From Megaleporinus macrocephalus (lineage: Eukaryota; Chordata; Actinopteri; Characiformes; Anostomidae), in NCBI GenBank assembly GCA_021613375.1, contig CM038704.1, forward strand, positions 36,888,162 through 36,952,161: a stretch of DNA of 64,000 nucleotides, read 5' to 3'. Positions 12,376 through 25,300 of the stretch are shown piece after piece; position 1 is the stretch's first letter; each line of letters opens with the position of its first letter. A program made the translations under genes and the position numbers. The notes beneath the pieces were generated by a model. It searched no databases, was not told the DNA's origin, and saw only the letters and a list, made by a program, of their open reading frames with translations.

Positions 12376-12774
12376 GTTTAGCCATCTGTGGATTGACTAG
12401 TACTGCAGTTATGAGGGAAATCACTTTAAATAGAACACTGTTTGCCTCTGGTATCGCTTACCAATCACTATACCCTATGACCTGAGGCTAAATCAGGCAG
12501 AGGCAGGGATGGGACACTGGTCCAGCAGCTTTGATCGGGTATTTCCTCCCTTTCAAGACACTCACAGACAAACCCAAAGTATTAGCAAGTAGCTGTCTTC
12601 TTTGATAAGTGCTAGCTTTCACTGGTCACTAGCCTCAGCTGAGTGCTCGCATTTGCTGGGTGGTACACGATGGAGCTACATGTCGGCTATGACCCTGGAA
12701 CCGAGAGGAACCCGGGCCACTCTGGACGTCTCCAGACTCGGACGGCTGGTCCAGAACAGAAGACACCTCGGTCA

Positions 12775-12973
12775 TCATAAGCAGTCCCTGCACAGCGCCA
12801 CTTGGCCTTTGCGGAAGTCCCTGCAGGGGCAGACGCGTCTGTATTTAGTGCTAAAGCCTGCGCAGCTGAACAAGAGTGATTCCTTCTGTAAGCCGCATTC
12901 ACGCCTGGCTACAGAGAAAGCTGGAAAGATGTGGTTCACCTCCAGCTCCACCACCTCACACTGGATCTCCAGC
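12775..12973 (-). CDS. mgat5b: mgat5b terminal coding exon
   Basis: After the G completing the split lysine codon, the exon encodes 65 residues and a TGA stop at 12,775-12,777. It starts LEIQCEVVELEVNHIFPAF and ends CPCRDFRKGQVALCRDCL. The cysteine-rich end (C-C-RDF-KGQVALC--CL) is the invariant C terminus of both MGAT5 paralogues. A poly-T tract and CAG form the acceptor. The 3' UTR continues below 12,775. Confidence 0.97.
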
Positions 12974-15900
12974 CTGAAAAAAAAAGAGATCAGACACTAA
13001 AGAAGAAAACTGGGAAAGGGGCAGCTAAAGAAAACAGCTAACAGGAGACAAAGGTGAAGATTAAGCCGGGACAGAAGAGATAGAGGTTGAGGGAATGGAA
13101 TAAAAGACAGATGAAAGGACAGTTAAATGAAGAGAGATGGTGGCTGAGAAAAGGCGAGAAAGCAAAGGCTGGGGAGAGAGAGAGAAAGAGAGGATAATAG
13201 AGAGAAAAAAAGACTCTGCTATTCTTTGTTGGGGCTGCCTGTGAGGTAACTAGATCAGCTATTCTGATACACACTTCTGTGACACTGTCGCGTCTTTGAA
13301 CTCACACAAAACGTACATCCTCATACACAATTCTCTTTCTGCTTTCTGTGGGAGGAAGGAGCCCCAGTGGAAGCTGCCCTTTGCTACTGATCAACTGTTA
13401 GATTCTGTTATTCTGTTAAATTCCAAACCACAACAGCTAGCAAAGAAAGTTTAAGCCTGCTGCACACCGTACAATGACAGAGACTTCATAACACAAGAAG
13501 ATGTCTTTTTAAAGCAATACTTGAAGATTTATGAGCAGCTTATTTCAGTGTTTGTAAAATAATGTCTTATAAAGTAAAAGCCACTGTATTGACAAAAACT
13601 GGAGTACCGCTAGCACCTTCTTTTAGCTTTTACATCATTTGATTTGCATTTCGTTCTGCTTGTTTTCATGTGTCCCTGCAGGTTGAGGAGTTTGCCATCA
13701 TATCCTATGAGACAACGACCAAGAGTTACTTTCTCACCATGGCTCAAAGGCTTCTTGCGCTGGCCACTCAGTAATACTGCACCTCAAATGGGAGGCTGCC
13801 TGGACCAGCCTCTTGCCTCACAGCTACGAGGCTGTCTTGACTGGCCACTTGCACCACAGCTACAAAGCTGATAGCAACCAGACATTGCTTGGATTGGCCT
13901 ACTGATCAATGCTGCACTGGATCAGTCACATTAGTGTTGCTGCACCATACGAAGCTAAGTAGCTGCAGGGGTGTTTAGATGCATGGACAGTAGCTGCTTA
14001 AGCAACACTACAAATTTTGCTGGTATAACATTCACTATACAATATTTGCAGACCAATTGCTTGATTGCTTGGGGTTAGTGTATCTCTGAAAACCAAAAAC
14101 ATGCAAAGCAACTTCTTAATAGCTGACAGAGAAAGAGACTTCTTTCTCTGGTATTTTTGAAGCAATACCTGGAGATTTATGAACAGCTTATTCCAGCATT
14201 TGCAAAATCCCAATTTCTTTTAAAGTAAATGACACTGTATTGACAAACTGGTGGAATTATTTCAGCTGCTTTACATTGATTAGAATTTGTTTTGTGTCGT
14301 ATGTATTGATGTTTCTCTGCTGGCCGAGGAGTTTGCCATCGTATCCACTGAGACTGCAACTGAGAGTGACTTTCCCCTGTGGCTTCAAGGCTTCTTGAGT
14401 TGGCCACTTGAGTGATTCTACACCGCAGCCACAAGGCTGCCTAGAGTGGCCACTTGAGAGATACTGCAGCACAGCTACAGTATCTGCCAGGACCGTCCGC
14501 TTGAGTAACGTTGTACCGCAGCTGCAAGGCTACCTGGACGGGCCACGTGACTGATGCTGCACTTAAGCTATGAGGCTGCTTGGACCGGCCACTTGAGTGA
14601 CGCTGCCATTCTGCTCAGGGCTACCTGGAACGGCTACTCGAGTGATGCTGCACTACAGCCACGAGGCTAGACTAGTCACTAGAGTGATTATGAGCCTGTA
14701 ATAAACTATGTTTACAAATTATTTTCAAACTTTAGTTTGTACATAAGTTGTGCTGTGACTCCAAACTAACATGAGCCCAGCAGCTAATGTGCTGTGCATC
14801 AATCAACACAGTACAAAAACACCCAGCATCTATACTGTTATAAAAGGCTCAGTCAAAGCACACAGAGCAGGCAAGTGCACACAAAAGCGTTCATATGGAC
14901 CAGCAGATTGGCCATCAGATAAGAACTGACAAAACACTCTTATTTGTGGTCAGTCTGGCTTAGATATCAGACACCTCATCTACGTGTGGGACGAGCATCT
15001 GAGTCTGTGGAACTAATATGATGATTGGACAAAATTGCAAGGGCTGAATTTGTGTGAATTCTTGTGATGGCAAGATCACAAATTCCTAGAGGGTCTGAAT
15101 AATGATAACATGACAGTGTTAAATCACTGGACATAATTTGTCATGACAGCTTATGATGGCAAATGACTTCCACCATGACTTGCTTTTGGCCTGGTTACGT
15201 CAGTGCTTTATAGGAGGGTGAGTACAAAGTGTTACCAGAAATTCTGTACTTTTAAACTCAAAGAGATTTTATCATGTACAGTCAAGTAGTGCTTTATAAA
15301 TACATTATTCAATGGTTATACATGTGTTACAAAGTCCCAATGTAGGTAGACACATTATTCAAGATCATGCTGATAATTGTATATTATGAGATTCATATTT
15401 CTTATAATATTTGTTTGTCAGTGTGCTTATTTTGTTTAATTGTACATTTGGGAAAGGTCTTCATGCCGTTTTGATTAGTCATAATTTTTGTTCCTTCAGG
15501 TTAATACAGGAGGATCAAATGGTCAGTCAAAAAGGAAACTGGAACTCACTTGCTCAGCGCCTCCTTGTTGTTGATGAAACGGAAGAAGGCAGGTTCACAC
15601 ACCAGGCCTGAGGTTCGGCAGGCCTCCACACACGATTGACCCTCTGTGGACACCATGAGCCTCAGGGCACTCAGTGGGGGCCAGCACAATGGTGTCGTAG
15701 AGTTAGGAGCCCAGCCTAGGAGCGTTGAGTTGGACAGCAGGGTAAACAGACCCCCAGGCCAAACCCTAGAGGCGTTGGCTGGAGGAAATGGAGCCTCTGG
15801 ACTACAAAAGTCCTGTACAAGGAGAGATGGGAAGAGAAATTCTCCTAAAAAATGATATCTCTATATTTATCCCTGAGCATCTGCCAATGACGAGCTGAGA

Positions 15901-18900
15901 GAAAAGCTTTTTTCAACTACTACATGTTTTCCAAAAGAACATTAACGTGTTGGTCTAAATCTCCATTTGGCAAATTATAACTGAGAAATTACAAATCCTC
16001 TAGTTTAGCAATCATGTGGCAGTTTCCTCCTAGTAACAGATGGTAAAAGCAAATATTTAAAAATTATCTTTTGGCCAGCAGAGATGACAAACAGTGAGAA
16101 AACAACACATAATAATAATCAGTACAGCCTGAATATGTGGCTTTTTCAAGTACGATCATTCTAGCAGGTTGTGGGACAGTTGTCAGGGCTTCGTAGCTTT
16201 TATTATTATGATTATAGAGTGCCACTAAGACTCCTGGGAACCGTATGACTGGTGTTTCTCCAGAATGTCTTATGGTTTAGATCCTCAGGCTTCTTAATGG
16301 CTTGCTCTTGATAGTTATGATTGTGTTGATCCATCTTGTTGCTAGCTGTACTTTTCCTTACGGTGTTCCAAATGGATGGTCTTTTCCAATGGGCTGATTT
16401 TTTTCATAACATGATCAAAATAAGAGCTTGATATGGGCTTTTAATGAGAGCTGGTGCTTAATTTGTCTGAGCATTCTGATCTTTGGTCATTGAGACACAT
16501 GATTAAAAAGTGACTTTTTAACCTTTCTCACTGCGATCATTGCATCATTGCAAGCTAAAACTGATTAGCTGTTTAGCAGCTCTTAGCCAAGCTGCCTTAG
16601 TCTTAGTCTTAGGGTCTCTCTCAAAATCTAGTAAATGTCTACATAGACAGCATTTTACGTCATAGTATGTGCGCTCAGGACATGTAGGCTGTCCCAATTC
16701 TTAGATACCTTAAACATAACACCTTATATTGGCCCAATTGTAAGGAAGCATCGAACGCTTCCTCAGCTGCTACAACAATCCCATGATGCAACGCGGGCAA
16801 AGCTATAATGTAAATTATTTTGATTCTCTCTGATGTTTTAATTTGATTCTTGTCATATCATCACACAAAACAGTATTTTATTTGGAACAAGTCGTTTACC
16901 ATTTTGCAGTTTTATACTCGAGCCATTAGCATTTATGCTAGCGGAATTTTAAGCCTCTGGCTATTGTTTTGGTTAGCATGCTGGTAGCTCAGCAACTAGT
17001 TAAAACAGCGGTCGCGGGCAGTGGGTGGGAACAAGCCGTGACACAGTTGCTCTCTAACTAGAGCGTCTCAATAATCTTATGTGTTATGCCAATAGTCTTA
17101 TGAGGAGTTATGTCAGATAGAACGCTGCCTACTTTAACAGCTGACTACCTAGTCATTGCATACTTAGACAGCTCACTAGGTTTTGAGACAGACCCTTGTG
17201 TAATTTTTCAGTTTTTGGCATTATATCAGCGTCCCTTTACATTTACATAAATGACAAATCTGTGTCCTTAACATCCATTCAGTTCCCTACCCTTAAACGT
17301 CTGCAGATGCAAGGCTTTGTTCCAATGTTATGAGTTATTATTATCTGTCTATTCAAACCAAATTTTTTATCTTTGTTTCAAATCTACTGCAATATATATT
17401 TGGAATAGCATTAAATACATTTGTTTTTCAAGTGCTAATACGTCATAAATAACTGAAAATGTACATGTACATTACATTTCCAAAATAAGAATTTATTCAT
17501 ATTTAATATTTAAAATAATATTTATAAGGACATTCTGAGCAATTACAATAGTAATTAACAAAACTCTGATGCTGCATTAGTTAGGCATGTAAAATGAGCA
17601 TGAATTCTGATCATGGAAAAAAAAACTCTGTTGGTAGATTCAACTCTGCATGCTAAAAATACACAGTCAAGCCACATTATTATGACCACTTCCTACTTTT
17701 GCCGGCAGCAGCGCGTAGGTGGACGTGTTATGGTCTGGGGAACATTTGCGTGGCATTCTCTGGGCCCACTCATCCATATGGAAGACACTCTCAACCAATC
17801 TGGGTATGAATTGGTATGGCTGATTGTCTTTCCTGGGGCGGATGGGATCTTCTAGCCAGACAATGCAACATGTCAAACGGCCAGGAATGTCCCACACTGG
17901 TTGAAAGAATATGACAAAGACCTCCATGTACTAACCTGGAACCCTAATTCCCCAGACTTGTATCCCATTGAAAATCTGTGAGATCACCCCAATCATTGTG
18001 TTTGCTTTATGGATCTTCCCCTACATGCCCACCAGCAGCTGTGAGATGCTGTCAGCATGGCTCCAGATACCTGTGAAAACCTACCAAGATCTTTCAGACT
18101 GTCTAGGTTACTCTGGATATTAGCTGGTGGTAATAATGTGACTCGACTGTGTAGTTTAATACTCCTCTGCCATGAACTAAGCATGAAAGTTGTTTCCAAA
18201 TCATTCACATTCCTGTCAGAACCAAATTTTAATTCCAAAGTCAGCAACATGTTCTCCTCCTTTCCTTCCTAAACAGTGAGATGATATTTCATAACATTCA
18301 TCATTTATGAAGTCTGAAGGTCATGAGGGGAGTGTGGCTGCTAATACACAGGGAAAGATTAATCATGACCATGTCATTACGATTAAATACACAAGATCAA
18401 TCACATTTTAACATGAGAGGGCCGTCGACTGGGGGAATCTATGAAAGGAGCTTGTTAATGGAATTTTTGAGTAGATTAAAGCATGTAAGTATATGTTCTT
18501 ACTTCACTGAGTGAAATTTCTAATATTTCTCGTTTTTCTTTTTCTGAATAAAACTGTTCTACAGTCTGTTTGATTGTTGTGTTCTACAGTTTCTCATCAG
18601 GCTGAATGAATTGAGTTATGTCAAGAAGAAGATTTTTGTTTAACAAAACTTATAGATAGAAAAATGTAATTTATGCAATCGTTAAGTTATGCAATCATTT
18701 ACTTAAGATCATATGTGTCTGTTGCATCCTGGCTTCAACCCCCTTTGGCAGAAAAACTTTATGTAGGCATTTCTTATAACAGTCCACCAGTTTATCTCAT
18801 ACAGAGTTCTTATAACTGTGCAATGTTTGAGAGTTTCAAATTCCCCTATGGAATTTCCATGTAATGCAGAATGGGCTTTGACTTAGCCACTCCACAGCAA

Positions 18901-20341
18901 TCCACGTCTTCCTTTCGAGCCATTTCTTGGTGGGTTTACTGGTATGCTGGATGGTCCACTTCTTTTCTACAGATAGCCTCACATTCTCTTTGGTGTAAAA
19001 GAGAATTTTTAGTGGATTCTTTGACTACAAGTAGTGAAACCATAACACTGCCACCACCATGCTTTACAGCTGGTTTAAGGCTCTTCTGGTCAAATGTTGT
19101 ATTTGGTTTTTGCCTTCATTTAAATATGTGCTGTTTCATTGTAATGGATAATGCATACACTTAAACAAGTCTGGACCATTTGTCAGTGGTTTTAAATCTT
19201 CTCCTCTTGTAGATGATTTTCCAGACAGGGCGGTGATTAATTTTCAATATTTTGGATATCTTCTTAAACCCTTTACCAAACTCACAGGCCAGACTCCAGC
19301 CTTCTATTTGAAGGCCACTGAAAGATTTTTTGAGCGAAGCAAGATAATGTCACACACTCTAATAACAAAGAGCAAACCAAACCAGATATCTCCGGTTTAA
19401 ATAAGACAAGTTCCTCATATTCCTCTTATAAATAATCTCTAATGTTATGTAATCAGGTACACTTGATTTCACATCTAAAGTAGTGATATAAGCAGATGTC
19501 TACTTACTTTTTCAATAAAATTAAATTGCATTACTGTGTGTTCCAGTAATACATACTATACATACTATATATAGCTTGTTTTTTCACTGTGAATGTAGTG
19601 TCCTATGGAAAATAAAACAAACACATTTTTCTTTTTTGGCATGACGCTTTGTCATCTGTCACACGATATGTACATTATGGCACCATAAATAGAACATTGT
19701 GTACACGTGATTTTTCACAGACCTATCACTTTTACATTATGTATTTTCTCCCGTTCTACTTTCTCTAGTTATTCATCAGCTGTTTTACTCCCTTGCATGC
19801 CTTGCCCCCTCTTTAGAGTGGCTATGATTTTTCCCTTTATCCGCTATTGCGTGTTCCTGTTGTGTTCGGCTCAATAGCGGTGGATCAGGCTGTAATCAGT
19901 CGGCTGCAGTGTGTGATTATGGAGTGAGTGATGGGCTGCTGCAGGCAGGTGTGAGATGGAGAGTGTATGTATGTGTGTGCACTTATATGTGTGGATTAAT
20001 ATTATAAATAAGGGGAATAAGGGTGGAGTTCACATGCTGTATAGAATTTAGTGTGGCTTTAGGGATAGCTTCAGTGGTCTACCAGCAAAGAGCAGACGCA
20101 CTAAATGCTGAAACATCTGACTTTTCATGCTAGGTTGTGGTGACTGCATAATTATCACTTCAATGTGTTTTTTTTTTTGTTATTTCACTGAACAGTCATC
20201 ATTATGAGAGGCAATTACATATAATAAGAGGGGTGTCTCTAACTCTGCTACTATATATGTAGTACATATGGCTCACATTAACATATAGGTACATATATGG
20301 GACATAAAACATATTTAAAGCTAACTGAACATAGATGCTAC

Positions 20342-20388
<47 letters not shown>

Positions 20389-20398
20389 TATTTTTTTC

Positions 20399-20482
<84 letters not shown>

Positions 20483-22294
20483 GAAATACTGCACATACAG
20501 ACTGATATACATACAGTACAGGCCCATTCCCATACGGCTATACTGGATATCCCCTTACAGGACCATGGGTATTAATATGGAGTTGACCCCCTTTGAAGCC
20601 ATAACATTCTTCTACATTCTTCTGTGGAGTCTTATAATCAACATTCCACTTGTTCAGTGGGGCTGGGGTTACACACTTTAAGTCTTTACGGATCTGGCTT
20701 TGCTCAAAACTGCTGCCGCCAAGTTGAAAGCATGTAACTGTGTAAAATGTTTTTGTGTTCTTTAGCATTAATGCCACCCCAGATTATTATACCCCCCAAC
20801 CAAACCTCCTGGATTCATCCACCAAACCCAGATTTATCTATCAGACTGCCAGGTAGTGAAGTGTGATTTATGACTCCAGAGTCCAGTGGCGGCGTGCTTA
20901 CAACACTCCAGATGATGTTTGGCACTACGCATAGTGATCTTAGGGTTGTGTGCACCTGCTTGTGCATTGAAACACATTTTATGACGCACACTGATGCACA
21001 GCCTCATGCTGATGTTGTTTGGAAGCAGAGAATAGGTTCTGGGCTGTTTAGCACGCAGTTTTAGTCTGCATGGTCTGCTGCTTCGTGCTGAGCTGCCATT
21101 GCTCCTAGATGCTTCCATTTCACTGTAATACAGTTGGCTTGGGCAGCTCCAGCAGCTTAAATTTTACAAACTGACTATGCCGACTATGTGGTTATTTTTA
21201 TCCACCTGTTAGCAATAAGACTGAAACCACTAGGAGGAGGGTCCTATATCCTCCTGAGACCCAGAAAAATTAAAGTTTGAGAATTTCAGTAATTTCAACA
21301 TTAAATAAGTCTACTAGATGAAAAAATGTTTAGATGTTTTTTTTTACATTTTAAATTATTTTTTATGGAATGTCCTTTATAGTGGACATCAGGACATTGT
21401 TTATGATATATTTCTTGTTTTCTGTTCTGCATCAGACTAAAAATCAAAAACTCAATTCTAGAAAATAATGCAAATGAAAACTTAGTAAAAAAAATCTTGT
21501 TTACATATTTTATACCTGTGATGGCCCACTAAGGTCCCCACACGTAACAACAACAACATGGGCATTGGAGTGTGCTGGGGATGTCATAGTTTGATGTAGT
21601 TTTATTGTGCTCAACATAAGGATAAAAATGTACTGTTATTTACACTATACATAGCTCTTTGGTATTCTAACATTGCTCATATCTTGTGCTAATGGTCAGT
21701 AATTTAACATCTTTTAAAATGTACACTTTTCTATGCTAGGAGTGCATACTAGCAAGAAGAGTCAGACCATAGGTTTAGACAGTTTTACCATTTTATTAAG
21801 CTCACTGAATGTGTTTTACCGCCTTCTTTGTTCCCTAGGAGCCATGCAAAATGATCTCTGCCTCAGTCAAATTCCTGTCACCTGTGACACCATTAATTTC
21901 ATATAAAACCAGATTTAGTAAGTCCCAGTGTCCACTACAAAGGACATCAAAAAAAGTATGCTGTTAGGTAAACATTTGTGCGAAAAGAACTAGCTACAAC
22001 AGTTTTATACCTAAAATATATAAATTATAGGCTTTAGAAACATAACAAATGCATATTATTTGACAGCTTGCTCTCATAAAATGTGGTTACTGAGAGGCAG
22101 CCATTAAAAAAAAAGGCAGAACTTCTGTTGTGAATGACACACGCCAACACATAATAACTCAATGGAAGGGCCAGGATGTCTTCTACATGGTACAACAGGT
22201 TTTTGCAAGGTACCTTATTTAATTTTTGAAATATCTTTTGGAGACTCATGTCCCCTCCAGAGGACAAAAATGAATTACCAGGTCTTACAAGGCC

Positions 22295-22393
<99 letters not shown>

Positions 22394-25300
22394 CACATAC
22401 TATTAAATGTAAGATTAAATGTAAGTAATTGCATATGTATGACCTGAAAAACATATCTGTGTGTGTGAACCCACCTGATGTTGAATATAAGCGTGAACTC
22501 TCTCAAGCATCCCCTCACACGTATACTCGTACGGCAAATACGACTCCACCTGAAACCACACAAACGCCGGTCACTTCTATGGAACAGACTCTTGTTTTTT
22601 AATCATTGTTTGATGTTCTTTTTTTCTCCTCCTTTCTCGTCATTATTCAAGCTAATTGCAATCAAAAGGTATTTCAGCCCATTAGTCAAAACAGACAAAC
22701 GTGGTAATTGCCAGGCCCGTCAGGTTTAATTGCCTTTGGCTTTATGATAGTCAGAAACCACTGACTCGATAAATCGCATTTTCATCTTCCTTTGTCGTGG
22801 ACGCAAATTATCTCGTAGCCGAATGAAAACCTGTAACAAACCACGCGCTTGATTAAACTGATTCGATTAATGCGCTCTTTCGTAAACAATTCGCTCTCCC
22901 ATGAAATGTCTCGAAATGCCAGGCGCCGTCCCTGCCAACACCTCGGGAGATGAAAAAGCACTCGAACGACGCGGCTACAACAGGGAAACACTCCCTGCAG
23001 ATTAATTACAGTAGGTTCAGACATAGTCTGAGAATGGAGGAGCTTTACTCTCGCTTTATTTTCTTTTAATCCACTGCATCTTGACCGCGTTCGCTTCAAA
23101 GTCCTGCCATGTCTCGCTGTGTGTGTAAATCTCAATTGCTGCTGTCATGAGATCTGCAGTGACACAAAGAAACAAAGCAATCTCACTGTAGAGAAGCAGA
23201 GAGGAGGGGAGGTTAATTGGTTCCAGCAAACTACTGCAGTGATTGACAGCACCCGCAGCTAATGCAGCGTGTACATTAGCTTCGGGCAATGTGTGCTTTA
23301 TAGCTATATGGTCTGTCTGTTAAACAGAGAGCTCTGCACTCTGATACTTCTCATCTAATGTTGGCAGACATGTGTTTTTTTGATTGGCAGCCCATGAAAC
23401 AATGATTAACCTTATCAAACTGAATGTCTTGTCAGCGGTATGTTCAGAGACCCTGGCGATGCCCCTTTAACTCATTAGCATATGCCACCAGAGGAGTTTT
23501 AATGCATGCTTGTCCATGCGTATAGAATTGCATCTGTTTATCTTAACAAAATCCCAATAACAGTCCTATTTTACCGCATTGTTTTCAGATAAAGGCCTAG
23601 TAATCACAACAGTAGTGACATTGTTAGAGCAGTGCAGCACTAGGCCAAAAAGACCATTAGTACCTGCAGCAGTGGTGAATCATTGCAACAAACAACACTG
23701 TCATAAATATGATGCATGTAGTTTAAACACGGCGTGCAAAAGTCATTCCATGTGCTTGTGTAGGTACTAATATACATTAACTTTCTGTTTTACGTTGTGT
23801 CGTCAGTTTTAGACTTTAACATTTTTGCTGCCAGTGTGTTTGTAAACACCAGCCAGGTTTCCATTTATTCCATTTACAACAGTTTGGAAGACAAAAGTGT
23901 GAATTAGGTTTATTTACTACAGTAAGGCAAAGAAACTTTAGATGATCAAAGGTGCCAAAAGCATTAAAATTCATTACTCAGGTAGAAGTAAAGATACTAG
24001 GGTTTAAAAATACTTCTGTAGAAGCTGAAGTATCAACTCAAGCTTTTTACTCCAGTAAAAGTGTAAAAGTACTGCTTTCAAAACTACTTAAAGTATAAAA
24101 GTAAAAGTAATGTAGGAAGAAAAATGGCATTAAGGACAAAAGCTATACAGGGGTCTATAGTGCACTAGCCCACCTCCCCAAAAAACCCATTCTTCTAAAA
24201 GCCATAATTACTATAATGTCATATTGAAATGTTAATGTTAATAAATTTGGGATGCACTAGGCTTCCTGTTTCAGTCGCATATATACCCATTGATAATGAA
24301 TGCACTTTAATACAATGTAAATATATTAAAGAATTGTATATGTGTACTACTGAGCATTAACATGTGTTTCATGGAGCGGAAGATATGATGACTACTTGTC
24401 TATAAGTATTGTAATGGTGCAAAAATCAATGTGATCAATATCCTTTACTGGAATGTAAATGTACATCAATAAAAATGACCTAAAATGAAATAGGAGTAAC
24501 GAGGCTGTTTTTAAAATGTAAGGAGTAGAAAGTACAGATTACGGTGTGGAAATGTAATGAGTAGAAAGTACTGATAATGGAGTGTAAATGTAAGGAGTAG
24601 AAAGTACTGATAATGGAGTGTAAATGTAAGGAGTAGAAAGTACAGATAATGGAGTGTAAATGTAAAAAGTAGAAAGTACTGATAATGGAATGTAAATGTA
24701 AGGAGTAGAAAGTACTGATAATGGAGTGTAAATGTAAGAAGTAGAAAGTACTGATAATGGAATGTAAATGTAAGGAGTAGAAAGTACTGATAATGGAGTG
24801 TAAATGTAAGGAGTAGAAAGTACTGATAATGGAGTGTAAATGTAAGGAGTAGAAAGTACAGATAATGGAGTGTAAATGTAAGGAGTAGAAAGTACTGATA
24901 ATGGAGTGTAAATGTAAGGAGTAGAAAGTACAGATAATGGAATGTAAATGTAAGGAGTAGAAAGTACTGATAATGGAGTGTAAATGTAAGGAGTAGAAAG
25001 TACTGATAATGGAGTGTAAATGTAAGGAGTAGAAAGTACTGATAATGGAGTGTAAATGTAAGAAGTAGAAAGTACTGATAATGGAGTGTAAATGTAAGGA
25101 GTAGAAAGTACAGATAATGGAGTGTAAATGTGAGGAGTAGAAAGTACAGATAATGGAGTGTAAATGTAAGGAGTAGAAAGTACAGATAATGGAGTGTAAA
25201 TGTAAGGAGTAGAAAGTACTGATAATGGAGTGTAAATGTAAGGAGTAGAAAGTACAGATTACGGTGTGGAAATGTAAGGAGTAGAAAGTACTGATAATGG

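Larger units (their letters stand above)
10700..12774 (-). other. mgat5b 3' UTR / immediate 3' flank, end not fixed
   Basis: The 3' UTR must begin at 12,774, but no polyadenylation site can be fixed. AATAAA on the minus strand occurs at 11,609-11,614, inside a hAT-like element, and again at 10,713-10,718. If the first is used, the transcript ends in mobile DNA. Mapped transcript ends would settle this. Confidence 0.35.
15813..22474 (-). other. mgat5b intron: contents
   Basis: The intron holds a Harbinger-like MITE (16,612-17,195), a Tc1-type deletion derivative (17,662-18,151), two derelict DNA elements (about 18,690-19,560 and 20,490-21,260), a TTA repeat and a TA repeat. Nothing was recognised in 15,813-16,600, 18,160-18,690, 19,560-20,340 or 21,260-22,290. 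Confidence 0.6.

Noticed and set aside
12602..13000. Plus-strand frame opposite the last mgat5b exon as a separate gene
   Set aside because: It is the antisense shadow of a conserved exon and has no family match.
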